Notes: generated by a model from the sequence alone, not told the origin. Numbered from the stretch's first letter, positions 33,444-42,937 are shown. The stretch: DNA of 64,000 nt from Streptomyces sp. NBC_01481 (GCF_026339995.1 NZ_JAPEPT010000001.1:508501-572500); one strand, 5' to 3'. Program-made: numbers and translations.

Positions 33444-34251
33444 CCGCGGAAGTCTCGCATCCGGCACTGACAATCGGGGACTGCGAGCCGGAAGGGGCGG
33501 CCGACAGGCGGGTGCGCACACGGTCGGCGAGACGCAGCGCGGGCCTGGTCAGCAGGACGCCGACGCCCATCACGGCGCATCCGGCGACCGCGTCGAGGAA
33601 GTAGTGGTTGGCCGTGCCCATCACGACGAGGGTGGTGAGCAGCGGGTAGGCGACACCGAGTGCCTTCATCAGCGGCGTACGCCCGTGGCGCCACAGCATC
33701 ACGCCGCACCACAGTGCCCAGCCGACGTGCAGACTCGGCATCGCGGCGTACTGGTTGGTCATCGCGCCCATCCCGCGCGGGGCGCTCGCCTCGCCGCCCC
33801 ACCAGCCGTACGAGCTGTACTGCGCCATCGTGTCGACGAAGCCCTGGCCCGCGTCGAGGAGCCGCGGCGGGCAGGTCGGAACAAGCGTGAAGCCGACGAG
33901 GCCGAGAAGCGTTGAGAGCATCAGCCAGGTGCGGGCGGCCCGGTAGCGGGCGGGGCGACGGCGGAAGAGCCAGACCAGGATGACCGGGGTGACCAGATAG
34001 TGCAGCGAGGCGTACGCGAAGTCGGCGGGTATGCCGAGCGCGGGGGTGTCAGTGAAGAGGCGGTTGAGCGGGTGTTCGGCGTTGAGGAGGAGTGCCTTCT
34101 CGGCCCGGAGTATCGCCATGCCGTGGTCGACCGCGGTGTTCACATCGCCGCGCGCGAGCAGCCGGCCGGCCGAGTAGGCGGCGTAGACCACGGCGAGCAG
34201 CGTGAGTTCGGTCCACCAGCGGGGCCGATGGCGGGTCGCGGGGTACGACAT
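33373..34251 (-). CDS. PAP2 superfamily membrane phosphatase-like protein
   Basis: A 292-residue integral membrane protein with about six helices. The phosphatase motifs are AMPSLHVGWALW and NHYFLDAVAG; the first basic motif is less typical, as in inositolphosphotransferase-like members (RAEKALLLNAEHPLNRLF). The ATG at 34251 (MSYPATRHRPRWW) is the most plausible start. Its hydrophilic tail overlaps the start of the nuclease gene by about 70 bases. It may handle lipid phosphates; any link to the nuclease operon could be only transcriptional. Confidence 0.8.
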   Translation of the reverse strand: MSYPATRHRPRWWTELTLLAVVYAAYSAGRLLARGDVNTAVDHGMAILRAEKALLLNAEHPLNRLFTDTPALGIPADFAYASLHYLVTPVILVWLFRRRPARYRAARTWLMLSTLLGLVGFTLVPTCPPRLLDAGQGFVDTMAQYSSYGWWGGEASAPRGMGAMTNQYAAMPSLHVGWALWCGVMLWRHGRTPLMKALGVAYPLLTTLVVMGTANHYFLDAVAGCAVMGVGVLLTRPALRLADRVRTRLSAAPSGSQSPIVSAGCETSAGERIPGQRTTSAGADDSTTAAAR

Positions 34252-34448
34252 CCGAACGTTTCTCCAGTTTGTGTTCAGGCGGCCATCGGCCAACCGCTCA
34301 ACCGTACGGCGTATGAGAAAGTGCTCGGGCGTCGGGTCCCGGCCTCTGGAGGACGCTGAGATCCTCCCGGAGGTTGCCTTGCGTTCAGGTGCGAGATGAT
34401 GGGACGACACCGCTCGTGAACCGCTCGTGAACCTCAGGAGAGCCCCTC

Positions 34449-35045
34449 ATGGCACCGCGCATCCTGCTCGCCCGGCACGGCCAGACCGAGTGGTCGCTGC
34501 TCGGCAGGCACACCGGCCGGACGGACATCCCCCTGCTCGAAGAGGGCAGGCGCGGGGCGAAACTTCTCGGTGAGCGGCTGCACCGCGCACCGTGGTCGGG
34601 CCTGGAGTCCGTCGAGGTCCGCACGAGCCCGCTGGTGCGGGCGAGCGAGACCTGCGCGCTGGCGGGGTTCGCGGAACGGGCGACCGAGTGGGACGCGCTC
34701 ATGGAGTGGGACTACGGGGCGTACGAGGGCATGACCGCGGGGGCGATCTGGGCGGACCGCCCGGACTGGTTCATCTGGCGGGACGGTGTCCCCGAGGGTG
34801 AAACCCTGGCCGAACTCGGCGCCCGCGCGGACGAGGTGGTCGAGTGGGCGCGCTCGGCGGACCGCGACGTCCTGGTCTTCGCCCACGGCCACATCCTGCG
34901 CGTCCTGGGCGCGCGGTGGCTGGGCATGGACCCGTCGTTCGCGGCGAGAATCCGACTGGACCCGACGTCGCTGTCGGTACTCGGGTGGGCGTACGGGGAG
35001 CCGGCGCTGGACCGCTGGAACGACACGGGGCACATGGAGGTGTGA
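34449..35045 (+). CDS. histidine phosphatase family protein
   Basis: A 198-residue member of the phosphoglycerate-mutase-like histidine phosphatases. The catalytic signature [19 protein letters not shown] opens the protein; the acid/base glutamate is in [11 protein letters not shown] and the second histidine in [18 protein letters not shown] precedes the ATG. It is divergent from the PAP2 gene and ends in front of repeat R4. The substrate is unknown. Confidence 0.9.
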   Translation: MAPRILLARHGQTEWSLLGRHTGRTDIPLLEEGRRGAKLLGERLHRAPWSGLESVEVRTSPLVRASETCALAGFAERATEWDALMEWDYGAYEGMTAGAIWADRPDWFIWRDGVPEGETLAELGARADEVVEWARSADRDVLVFAHGHILRVLGARWLGMDPSFAARIRLDPTSLSVLGWAYGEPALDRWNDTGHMEV

Positions 35046-35059
35046 CGGGGCCGGGCGGC

Positions 35060-35338
35060 AGGGCGGGGGTGCCCTGCGGGGCTTGTTTCCCCACCCCGCC
35101 CGTTCCCTTAACCGGGGCTCCGCCCCGGACCCCGCGCCTCAAACTCCCCCAGACTTCGTCCGGGGGGACCCCCAAGGGGCTGAATTTCAGCCCGTCCGGC
35201 GTTTGAGGACACGCGCGAAGCGCGTACGGGGGTCTGGGGGCTTGCCCCCAGTTCGGGATGGGGGTACCTCCCACGGCCGCCAGGCCGTAGGGGGAGGGCG
35301 GGTAGGGGAACAAGCCCCGCAGGGCACCCCCGCCCCGC
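35060..35338. repeat. palindromic intergenic repeat R4
   Basis: The gap between the convergent phosphatase and XRE regulator genes consists of repeat modules: GGGGCTCCGCCCCGGACCCC, CTCCCCCAGACTTCGTCCGG with GGGGGACCCCC, TTTCAGCCCGTCCGGCG with TTTGAGGA, TCTGGGGGCTTGCCCCCAG and GATGGGGGTACCTCCCACGG with GGGGGAGGGCGG. The order and sequence mirror R1 in inverse orientation. It probably ends both transcripts. Confidence 0.8.
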
Positions 35339-36742
35339 CTACGCCCCCCGCCCCGCCTCCCCGACCCGGTCCAGGAACGTCCCCACGTCCCCTGCCCCGC
35401 GCTGCGGCACCAGCACCCGCGCCGTCTCCGACACCATCGACTGGATGCGCGTCGACCGGACCTCCTCCAGCAGGTCCAGCACCTGCTGCCCCGCCCGCGC
35501 CGCCTCGGCCGGTGCGCCCGCGTGGGCCAGGTTCAGGGCGAGTTCGGCCCGGTACAGCGCCAGGTTGCGGGTGAAGCGGCGGTCCTGGAGGGACGCCGCC
35601 CGGCGGGCGTGGCGGGCCGCCCGGGACCATTCGCCGAGGGCCGACCAGCACTGGGCCTGCAGTGCCTCCAGCTCCGGTTCGCCGAAGAAGGACATCCACT
35701 CGGGGTCCGCGTCCGCCGCGCCCCGGTCGAAGTACCCGTGCGCCCGCACCAGGGACTTCTCGCAGGCGCCACGGTCCCCCAGCCCCGCCCAGCCGCCCGC
35801 CTCCCGCAGTGAGAGCAGCGAGAGCAGCCGCGCCGAGGCCAGCCGGTGTGCCGCCCGCTGGCCCGCCTGGGCGGAGCGCACGGCCTCCCGGTACCGGCCC
35901 GCGTCCCGGGCCAGGAAGGACGTATTGCAGAAGGCGTGCGCCTCGAGTGCCCCGTCGCCCGCCACCCGCGCGGTCGCCAGCGCCTCCCCGTAGTGCGAGC
36001 GCGCATCGTCGAAGCGGCCCGAGTCGTGCGCCAGCCAGCCCACGGAGATGGCGAGTTCGCCCGCACCCGAATGCAGCCGGTCCGCGGTCGAGCGCCGTGT
36101 CGCCGTGCCCGCGTCGAGCAGCGCGTACGCCGCCCGCAGCGGCTGTGCGGCCTGCCGGTAGAGCCCGTCCGCGCCGTGCCGGTCGTCGAGCAGCCGGATC
36201 CGCCGTACGGCCTCCTCGACGGCGTTGACCTCCGCCTCGCCGACCCGGCGCTGGTTGGGCACAAGACCGAGTCCGAGCCCGAGGGACGCGGCCGCCACCG
36301 TGGTGGTGCCGCTCGTCATGAATGCGCGACGCAGCACGTCGCTCTCCTCGTCGATGTCGCTGTCGATGTCGCTGTCGATGTCGCTGTCGATGTCGAAGGG
36401 GCAGCAGGGATGCGCCGGTTCGGGCCCCCGGCGTCGTGCGACCTGGCCGCCCCGCACGCGTTCCCGCGCCGCGAAGCCCAGGTCCGCCAGTGTCAGACCG
36501 GGGAACATGTGCAGGAACACCCGCTCGTACGCGTAGTTCGGACAGCGGATCTCGCCGGCCTCGACCCGCCCGATGTAGCGGGCGTCGCACGAGACCTGTT
36601 CGCCGATCTCCCGAGCGGCCTTGCGTACCGCCGCCGCGAACTCTCCCGCCGAGCGCTGCCCGCGCAGTCTGCGGAAGGCGGGATTGGGAACTGCCTGTGA
36701 TCCCTGCCGTGCCTGCCCTGATGCCTGTGACGACGACGCCAT
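35339..36742 (-). CDS. XRE-type regulator with TPR-like C-terminal domain
   Basis: A 467-residue regulator starting at the ATG at 36742 (MASSSQASGQ). A lambda-repressor-type helix-turn-helix occupies about residues 25-90, followed by a linker with four DIDS repeats and then a long all-helical part with TPR-like repeats (ARSHYGEALATARV, AVRSAQAGQRAA, AARHARRAASLQ). Such proteins are common in Streptomyces and often respond to a small partner or peptide. The divergent small gene at 36982 may be a target or partner. Repeat R4 lies at its end. Confidence 0.8.
   Translation of the reverse strand: MASSSQASGQARQGSQAVPNPAFRRLRGQRSAGEFAAAVRKAAREIGEQVSCDARYIGRVEAGEIRCPNYAYERVFLHMFPGLTLADLGFAARERVRGGQVARRRGPEPAHPCCPFDIDSDIDSDIDSDIDEESDVLRRAFMTSGTTTVAAASLGLGLGLVPNQRRVGEAEVNAVEEAVRRIRLLDDRHGADGLYRQAAQPLRAAYALLDAGTATRRSTADRLHSGAGELAISVGWLAHDSGRFDDARSHYGEALATARVAGDGALEAHAFCNTSFLARDAGRYREAVRSAQAGQRAAHRLASARLLSLLSLREAGGWAGLGDRGACEKSLVRAHGYFDRGAADADPEWMSFFGEPELEALQAQCWSALGEWSRAARHARRAASLQDRRFTRNLALYRAELALNLAHAGAPAEAARAGQQVLDLLEEVRSTRIQSMVSETARVLVPQRGAGDVGTFLDRVGEAGRGA
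36350..36397. repeat. in-frame 12-base tandem repeat in the XRE regulator gene
   Basis: About four copies of GATGTCGCTGTC (minus strand: Asp-Ile-Asp-Ser) lie in the linker between the DNA-binding and TPR-like parts. The unit is a multiple of three, so changes in copy number would alter only linker length. Confidence 0.85.
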
Positions 36743-36981
36743 GGCGGAGCCCTCTCTTGGTGCACCGTGTTCCGGCGGAGCAAGAACGTACCTGCTGTGA
36801 CGGGCCGCACACACAAGGTTTGCCTACAAAAGGGATATCTCCCCCTCGATCTGCCATGAACTGCCATCCTTTGCGGCGGCGTGCCGCCGTAGCCCTTGAC
36901 GCATACAAGCGTTGAACCCTTTGGAGGCGCGGTACGTGTCTCCACTCGAGCGAGGAGGCGATCCCCTTGTTGGAGGTCGGC

Positions 36982-37470
36982 ATGGAGACCAGCGCCCCAA
37001 GCGGCTCACGCACGACTGCGACGACAGCTCGCCACAGACCAACCCCGGACAGCAGCGCACCACCTCACGGCGCACCGGCCCACACCCCGCCGTCCGTCGA
37101 ATCCACCGAATCCGTCGCATCCACCGAGCCCTGCGACCTGGTGACCGTCCCCGCCCGCCAAGGGCTCGAGGCGGTCGACATCCTGCGTCGCGGTGCCACC
37201 CCGGCCGTCGGCCCCGTACTCCACGACGGCTCGTGCGACACCCTCGGCTTTCTGGTGCCGCCGGGCACCGCCGACGGCTGGGACATGCCGGGCAGCGCCT
37301 GTACGCAGACCGCGGGACGCGGTCTGCGTATCCCCGAAGAGCCCCCGGTCAGCGGCTCCGGCTGGCTGCTTCCGCCGGACGGCACCGACCCGGTCACCGA
37401 CCCGGTGGTGCTGCGCGAGGCGCTCGGCGAGGCGGCCCGGCTGATCGAGGCCGCCGACAACTGCAGCTGA
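36982..37470 (+). CDS. hypothetical small protein divergent from the XRE regulator
   Basis: A 162-residue protein; the ATG at 36982 follows TTGGAGG by seven bases. The first 55 residues are Thr/Ser/Pro-rich and look disordered, after which comes a compact domain (CDLVTVPARQGLEAVDILRR onward) with GTADGWDMPGSACTQT and an acidic helical end. Divergent pairs of a Streptomyces XRE/TPR regulator and a small protein of this kind are common, and this is likely such a pair. The function is unknown. Confidence 0.65.
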   Translation: METSAPSGSRTTATTARHRPTPDSSAPPHGAPAHTPPSVESTESVASTEPCDLVTVPARQGLEAVDILRRGATPAVGPVLHDGSCDTLGFLVPPGTADGWDMPGSACTQTAGRGLRIPEEPPVSGSGWLLPPDGTDPVTDPVVLREALGEAARLIEAADNCS

Positions 37471-37503
37471 GCCGCGTATCGGCTCTGCGCCGATAATGGG
37501 TTG

Positions 37504-38379
37504 GTGGCAAGGAACAAGCGGCGCAGCCGCACGGGCGGGGCAGGCGGCCCCGAACCTGTCGTCGAGCAGGTCGACGGCGGGCTCGCCGAGCTGATACCCG
37601 ACCGTGAGCGGCCGCGCGGCTGGACACTGCTCATCGACGGCGCCCCGCAGTCCCATGTCGACCTCGACGACCCGGTCCATCTCTCCTTCGAGTACCAGCG
37701 CCGTCTCGGCCATGTCATCGACCTCGCCGCCCCGCCCGGCCGCCCCCTCCAGGCCGTTCACCTCGGCGGCGGCGCCTTCACTCTCGCCCGCTACATCGCG
37801 GCGACCCGCCCACGCTCCACCCAGCAGATCGTGGAGCTGGACGCCCTTCTGGTCCAACTGGTCCGCAGGCAGCTCCCGTTGGACCCCGGCGCGCGGATAC
37901 GCGTCCGGTCCACCGACGCCCGCGCCGGGCTCGGCAAGGTCCCGGACGGCTGGGCGGACCTGGTGATCGCCGATGTCTTCAGCGGGGCCCGCACACCCGC
38001 GCATCTGACCAGTACGGAATTCCTCGGCGAGGTGCGCAGGGTCCTCGCGCCGGGCGGGTTCTACGCCGCGAACCTCGCCGACGGGCCTCCGCTGGCGCAT
38101 CTGCGCGCCCAGGTCGCCACGGCCGCGGCGGTCTTCCCCGAGCTCGCGCTCGCCGCCGACCCGACCGTTCTGCGCGGGCGCCGCTTCGGCAATGCGGTGC
38201 TGCTCGCCTCGGACGTTCCGCTGCCCGTCGCGGAACTGACCCGCCGCGTGGCGACGGACCCGCACGCCGGCCGGGTGGAACACGGAAAGGCGCTGGCCGA
38301 CTTCACGGGCGGCGCGCCCGCGGTGACGGACGCGAGCGCGAAGCCGTCACCGGTCCCGCCGCCCGCCACCTTCCAGTAG
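37504..38379 (+). CDS. spermidine-synthase-like methyltransferase-fold protein
   Basis: A 291-residue protein with the spermidine synthase/SAM-methyltransferase Rossmann fold: the glycine-rich loop AVHLGGGAFTLARY, the acidic residue after strand 2 in QIVELDALLV and the DVFSG segment. Spermidine-synthase-like proteins of this form in actinobacteria lack the usual polyamine-site residues, so the reaction is uncertain. The GTG at 37504 is used; only a weak purine stretch precedes it. It ends two bases from the convergent lipoprotein-like gene. Confidence 0.75.
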   Translation: MARNKRRSRTGGAGGPEPVVEQVDGGLAELIPDRERPRGWTLLIDGAPQSHVDLDDPVHLSFEYQRRLGHVIDLAAPPGRPLQAVHLGGGAFTLARYIAATRPRSTQQIVELDALLVQLVRRQLPLDPGARIRVRSTDARAGLGKVPDGWADLVIADVFSGARTPAHLTSTEFLGEVRRVLAPGGFYAANLADGPPLAHLRAQVATAAAVFPELALAADPTVLRGRRFGNAVLLASDVPLPVAELTRRVATDPHAGRVEHGKALADFTGGAPAVTDASAKPSPVPPPATFQ

Positions 38380-38381
38380 CG

Positions 38382-38930
38382 CTAACGCTCGTCGAACTGC
38401 ACCATCGGCGGATGGCCGTTCCAGGTGCAGAAGACCGAGCTCTCATGGCCGTCGCGGGTGAACGTCACCCGGATCCACTCCGGTTGCTTCCAGACCTGCA
38501 TCTGCCAGCCCGCGTCCGGAGTCGCCGACACCAACTCGGCCCACGTCTTGGCGATGTCGAAGACGACCCGGCCGCCGTCGACGGTGTAGCCCTTCACGTT
38601 CCCCGGCGCCGACGGCGACGAAGAGGGCTGCGAGTACGGCGGCTTGGTCCCGCTCGGCTTCCCGGCCGAAGCAGTGACCGACGACTTGGGGCTCTTGTCC
38701 GGTGTGGCCGGTTTCGATGCGGTCGGGCTCGGCGCCCGCTGCGTGCTGGAGGCCTGCGGTCTCGCGCCCTGCGTGGTCGCCGCGTCCGCACTGATGGGCA
38801 GCGCGCGCGGACGGTCGTACGCGGTACCGGACATGACGGTATGGACGCCCCACCAGGAGAGCGTGACTGCGGCTCCGGTGGACAGCGACCACGCCATGGC
38901 ATGTACGAGTCCTCGATGCATCCGGGCCAT
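38382..38930 (-). CDS. hypothetical membrane-anchored or secreted protein
   Basis: A 182-residue protein with an N-terminal hydrophobic segment (MAWSLSTGAAVTLSWWGV) and a long Ser/Thr/Pro linker that places a small C-terminal domain outside the cell. That domain has aromatic residues (QVWKQPEWIRVTFTRDG) and one Cys in SVFCTWNGHPP. The start at 38930 or 38921 is most likely. It is divergent from the two-component genes, which suggests it may sense or be controlled by that system. Confidence 0.65.
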   Translation of the reverse strand: MARMHRGLVHAMAWSLSTGAAVTLSWWGVHTVMSGTAYDRPRALPISADAATTQGARPQASSTQRAPSPTASKPATPDKSPKSSVTASAGKPSGTKPPYSQPSSSPSAPGNVKGYTVDGGRVVFDIAKTWAELVSATPDAGWQMQVWKQPEWIRVTFTRDGHESSVFCTWNGHPPMVQFDER

Positions 38931-39034
38931 ACTGCACCACGCGCCCCAGGTCTGTCCCGGCCAGGGTCTGACGGGGACTCCCGCAGTGACATCAGCTGCT
39001 CCCGCAGCGGGCCGGATGGCGTACGGTGCCGCCC

Positions 39035-39751
39035 ATGGCAAGTGTGCTCGTCGTCGAGGACGACCAGTTCGTGCGCTCCGCCCTCATCCGGCACTTGACC
39101 GAGGCCTCCCACACCGTGAGGAGCGTCGGCACGGCCCTGGAGGCGCTGCGCGAGGTGGCCCATTTCCGTTTCGACGTGGTCATCCTCGACCTCGGTCTGC
39201 CGGATCTGGACGGGTCCGAGGCGCTGAAAATGCTGCGCGGTATCACCGACGTACCGGTGATCATCGCCACCGCGCGGGACGACGAGACGGAGATCGTCCG
39301 GCTGCTCAACGACGGCGCCGACGACTACCTCATCAAACCCTTCTCGGTGGAGCATCTGTCCGCGCGGATGGCCGCCGTGCTGCGCCGATCCCGGGCCTCC
39401 GCCGGAGAGGCCCCGCCCTCGCGCGTCATCCAGGTCGGCGGGCTCTCCATCGACCCGCTGCGCCGCCAGGCCGAGTTGGACGGGGCGGCACTCGACCTGA
39501 CCCGCCGCGAGTTCGACCTGCTGGCCTTTCTCGCCGGGCGGCCCGGCGTCGTCGTACCGCGCAAGGAACTGCTCGCCGAGGTGTGGCAGCAGAGTTACGG
39601 CGACGACCAGACCATCGACGTCCATCTGAGCTGGCTGCGGCGCAAGCTCGGTGAGACGGCGGCGAGGCCCCGCTATCTGCACACCCTGCGGGGTGTCGGT
39701 GTGAAGCTCGAACCTCCGAACGGACAGCGGTCGAACGGACACATGCCATGA
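39035..39751 (+). CDS. OmpR-family response regulator
   Basis: A 238-residue response regulator. The receiver domain has acidic residues in VVEDDQF, phosphoacceptor Asp52 in VILDLGLPD and Lys101 in LIKPF; the winged-helix output domain follows (LDLTRREFDLLAFLAG, VDVHLSWLRRKLGE-like). The ATG at 39035 (MASVLVVEDD) is preferred to one three codons earlier. The stop overlaps the kinase start as ATGA. The target genes are unknown. Confidence 0.92.
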   Translation: MASVLVVEDDQFVRSALIRHLTEASHTVRSVGTALEALREVAHFRFDVVILDLGLPDLDGSEALKMLRGITDVPVIIATARDDETEIVRLLNDGADDYLIKPFSVEHLSARMAAVLRRSRASAGEAPPSRVIQVGGLSIDPLRRQAELDGAALDLTRREFDLLAFLAGRPGVVVPRKELLAEVWQQSYGDDQTIDVHLSWLRRKLGETAARPRYLHTLRGVGVKLEPPNGQRSNGHMP

Positions 39752-41157
39752 GATGGGCGCTGGTCAAGGTCTCCCTCGCCGTCACGGTGATGGTCGTGCT
39801 CGCCTTCGCCGTCCCGCTGGGCATCGTCATCAAGGAGATGGCCAGGGACCGGGCCTTCTCCAACGCCGAGCGACAGGCCGCCGCCATCGGCCCGACCCTC
39901 TCCATCACCGCCGACCGCGATCCGCTGGAGCGCGCCGTCCTGTCCACGCAGGCCGGTTCGGCCGGACGGATGGCCGTGCACATACCGGCCTCCGGCGAGC
40001 CCGGCAGCGAGCCCGTGAACATCGGCACCCGCCGGGCAGCCCAGAAGGACCTGCTCACCACGCAGCGCCTCGGCCGCGCCTCCATCACCGAGGTCACCGG
40101 CGGCTCCGCGCTGCTTCAGCCCACGGCGATCAGCACCGGCCAGATCGCCGTCGTCGAGGTTTTCGTGCCCGATGGCGAGGTGTCCAACGGCGTCGACACG
40201 GCCTGGCTGGTGCTCGCGGGCGTCGGTCTGGCGCTGGTCGTCGGCTCGGTCGCGGTCGCCGACCGGCTCGGCATACGGATGGTGCAGCCCGCCCAGCGGC
40301 TCGCGGGCGCTGCGCACGACCTCGGCGAGGGCAAGCTCGGGGCGCGCGTCCCCGAGGAGGGCCCGACCGAACTGCGCTCCGCCGCGGTCGCCTTCAACTC
40401 CATGGCCGACCAGGTGGTCCAGCTGCTCGCCAACGAGCGCGAACTCGCCGCCGACCTCTCGCACCGGCTGCGTACACCGCTCACCGTGCTGCGCCTCAAC
40501 GCCGCCTCGCTCGGCGAAGGACCCGCCGCCGACCAGACCAGGGCCGCCGTCGAGCAGCTGGAGCGCGAGGTCGACACGATCATCCGCACCGCCCGCGAGG
40601 CCAAGCCGCAGACCATGGCGGCCGGCCCCGGCGCGGGCTGCGACGCCGCCGAAGTCGTCCGGCAGCGGATGGACTTCTGGTCGGCGCTGGCGGAGGACGA
40701 GGGCCGCAAGGTGCGGGTCGCGGGCGTCGACCGTCCCGTACGGATCCCGGTCGCCCGCCCCGAACTGGCCGCCGCGCTCGACGCGCTGCTCGGCAATGTC
40801 TTCCGGCACACCCCCGAGGGCGCGGCCTTCTCGGTCGACGTCCACAACGGCGAGGACGCGGTCATCGTGCTGGTCTCGGACGCGGGCCCGGGCATCACCG
40901 ACCCGGAGGCGGCCATGGCCCGCGGCAACAGCGGGCACAGGGACGGCTCGACCGGGCTCGGCCTGGACATCGTGCGCCGGGTGGCGGAGTCCACGGGCGG
41001 GGACGTACGGATCGGCAGCTCGGTGCTCGGCGGCACGGAGGTACGGATCTGGATCGGCCTCGATCCGCGCGAAGGCGTGGGCCCGGTGCGCCGCCGCGGC
41101 CACCGCGGAACGGTCCGGCGACGCAAGCGGACGAAGGCAACTGGTCTCTACCATTAA
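39748..41157 (+). CDS. sensor histidine kinase
   Basis: A 469-residue membrane kinase coupled to the response regulator. Two transmembrane helices (about 7-28 and 152-172) flank a 120-residue extracellular sensor domain; a HAMP domain (about 173-230), the phosphoacceptor His239 in ADLSHRLRTPLT and an HATPase domain with ALLGNVFRH, SDAGPGI and TGLGLDIVRR follow. The short basic tail ends near the chitinase promoter. The signal is not known. Confidence 0.92.
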   Translation: MRWALVKVSLAVTVMVVLAFAVPLGIVIKEMARDRAFSNAERQAAAIGPTLSITADRDPLERAVLSTQAGSAGRMAVHIPASGEPGSEPVNIGTRRAAQKDLLTTQRLGRASITEVTGGSALLQPTAISTGQIAVVEVFVPDGEVSNGVDTAWLVLAGVGLALVVGSVAVADRLGIRMVQPAQRLAGAAHDLGEGKLGARVPEEGPTELRSAAVAFNSMADQVVQLLANERELAADLSHRLRTPLTVLRLNAASLGEGPAADQTRAAVEQLEREVDTIIRTAREAKPQTMAAGPGAGCDAAEVVRQRMDFWSALAEDEGRKVRVAGVDRPVRIPVARPELAAALDALLGNVFRHTPEGAAFSVDVHNGEDAVIVLVSDAGPGITDPEAAMARGNSGHRDGSTGLGLDIVRRVAESTGGDVRIGSSVLGGTEVRIWIGLDPREGVGPVRRRGHRGTVRRRKRTKATGLYH

Positions 41158-41290
41158 TCGCCTCCCATGCCTTCCTTAAGGCCGTCCTAAGAAGTGCAAC
41201 CCCCGCCCCGAACTGGTCATTTGTCCGTTTCCGTATCGCTAGCGTCTGCCTCACCACCCCCCACCCCCGTAACGCAGAGGCAGGCACGCA

Positions 41291-42769
41291 ATGGGCAGCA
41301 GTACGCACCGGCGCAGGGCGAGCGTCAGGACCAAGGCGGTCGGCGCCGTCGTCGCCGCCGCGGTGATCGGCGGCGCGGCATTCGCCCTCGCGGGCACCGC
41401 GCAGGCCGCGTCCGTCGGCGCCGCGTACACCAAGACCAGCTCCTGGACCGGCGGTTACACCGGCCAGTACGTCATCACCAATGACACCGACACGGCGCAG
41501 ACGGACTGGACGCTCGAATTCGACCTGCCCACGGGCACCACGATCAGCTCGCTGTGGAACGGCGAGCACACGGTCAGCGGCCGGCACGTCACCGTGAAGC
41601 CCGCGAGCTGGAACAAGCGGCTCGCGCCCGGCGCCTCGGTCACCGTCGGTTTCGTCACCGCCGCGAGCACCACCGCGACCGCGGGCGACCCGACCTCCTG
41701 TCTCATCAACAAGGTCAAGTGCTCGGTGGACGACGGCGCGACCCCGCAGCCCAGCGGCCGCCCGACCGAGCAGCCCAAGCCCACGCCCACCCCGACGGCG
41801 AGCGCCACCCCCACCAAGCCCCCCACCTCGGCACCGACGCCTACGCCCACGTCCACCGAGACGCCCGGAGGCGGCACCGGCGCGCGCTTCGCGCCGTACG
41901 TCGACACCTCGCTCTACCCGGCGTACGACCTGGTGGACACCGCGACCAAGACCGGGGTCAAGGAGTTCAACCTCGCCTTCATCACCTCCGGCGGCAGCTG
42001 CGCGCCCCTCTGGGGCGGTGTCACCGACCTCGGCAGCGACCAGGTGGCCTCCCAGATAGGCGCTCTGCGCGCCAAGGGTGGCGATGTCCGCGTCTCCTTC
42101 GGCGGTGCCGCGGGCTCAGAGCTGGGCCTGCGCTGCTCCTCCGCCGACGAGCTCGCGAAGGCGTACGGCAAGGTCATCGACGCGTACAAGCTCACCAAGG
42201 TCGACTTCGACATCGAGGGCGCGGCCCTGCCGGACACCGCCGCCAACTCCCGCCGCTCGCAGGCGATCGCGCAGCTCCAGAAGTCCCACCCCGGCCTGGA
42301 CGTCTCCTTCACGCTGCCCGTGATGCCCGAGGGACTGACCCAGCCCGGCGTGGATCTGATCGCCGACGCCAAGAAGAACGGCGTCAAGGTCAGCGCGGTC
42401 AACATCATGGCGATGGACTACGGGCCCGCCTACAGCGGCGACATGGGCCAGTACGCCATCCAGGCGGCGACCGCGACCCAGGCGCAGATCAAGGGCGTGC
42501 TCGGTCTGTCGGACGCGGCGGCGTGGAAGGCCGTCGCCGTCACCCCGATGATCGGCGTCAACGACGTCGCGACCGAGATCTTCAAGGTCGACGACGCAAC
42601 GCAGCTGGTCGAGTTCGCGAAGTCGAAGGGCATCGGCTGGCTGGCGATGTGGTCGTCGACGCGTGACAAGCAGTGCGCGGGCGGTGCGAAGCCCTCGGCG
42701 GACGCGACATGCTCCTCGATCGTCCAGGAGCCGCTGGCCTTCACGAAGGCCTTCGGCGCCTTCAAGTAG
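41291..42769 (+). CDS. GH18 chitinase with CBM2
   Basis: A 492-residue secreted chitinase. The signal peptide ends near residue 39 (AGTAQA); a family 2 carbohydrate-binding module (about 40-145, with SSWTGGYTGQYVITN and SSLWNG) is followed by a long Thr/Pro linker and a GH18 domain from about 195. The catalytic DxxDxDxE-type strand is KVDFDIEGAAL, the Glu being the acid, and NIMAMDYGPAY supplies the substrate-assisting residues. It lies right after the two-component genes. A poor half-match to a dre site is present upstream (see rejected items). Confidence 0.9.
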   Translation: MGSSTHRRRASVRTKAVGAVVAAAVIGGAAFALAGTAQAASVGAAYTKTSSWTGGYTGQYVITNDTDTAQTDWTLEFDLPTGTTISSLWNGEHTVSGRHVTVKPASWNKRLAPGASVTVGFVTAASTTATAGDPTSCLINKVKCSVDDGATPQPSGRPTEQPKPTPTPTASATPTKPPTSAPTPTPTSTETPGGGTGARFAPYVDTSLYPAYDLVDTATKTGVKEFNLAFITSGGSCAPLWGGVTDLGSDQVASQIGALRAKGGDVRVSFGGAAGSELGLRCSSADELAKAYGKVIDAYKLTKVDFDIEGAALPDTAANSRRSQAIAQLQKSHPGLDVSFTLPVMPEGLTQPGVDLIADAKKNGVKVSAVNIMAMDYGPAYSGDMGQYAIQAATATQAQIKGVLGLSDAAAWKAVAVTPMIGVNDVATEIFKVDDATQLVEFAKSKGIGWLAMWSSTRDKQCAGGAKPSADATCSSIVQEPLAFTKAFGAFK

Positions 42770-42800
42770 TCCCTGCGAGAACGTCGGCGCCCCCCACCCG

Positions 42801-42841
42801 CGCGCCCCGGCCGGACCACCCCCCCATCCGGCTGGGGCGCG
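42801..42841 (+). terminator. terminator after the chitinase gene
   Basis: GCGCCCCGGCCGGA and TCCGGCTGGGGCGC pair with one mismatch around a C-rich loop, about 30 bases after the chitinase stop. Confidence 0.7.
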
Positions 42842-42937
42842 CTTTCCTGCGCCATTGAGTGATTCATCGCCCCACCCCGTACTGAACAGTGGCGAACGAG
42901 GGTCACAGGCACCGCATCCCCCACCTGGAGGCGCCCC

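Noticed and set aside
36350..36397. CRISPR-like array
   Set aside because: The units are contiguous without spacers and code in frame; it is a tandem repeat in a gene. No CRISPR array or cas operon was seen in the window.
36225..36915. Frames rich in SMSL and CRCR repeats opposite the XRE regulator
   Set aside because: They are antisense readings of the in-frame DIDS repeat, not genes.
41205..41225. DasR-like site before the GH18 chitinase gene
   Set aside because: Only the left half, ACTGGTC, fits; the right half is a poor match and the palindrome is lost. Not strong enough to call an operator.
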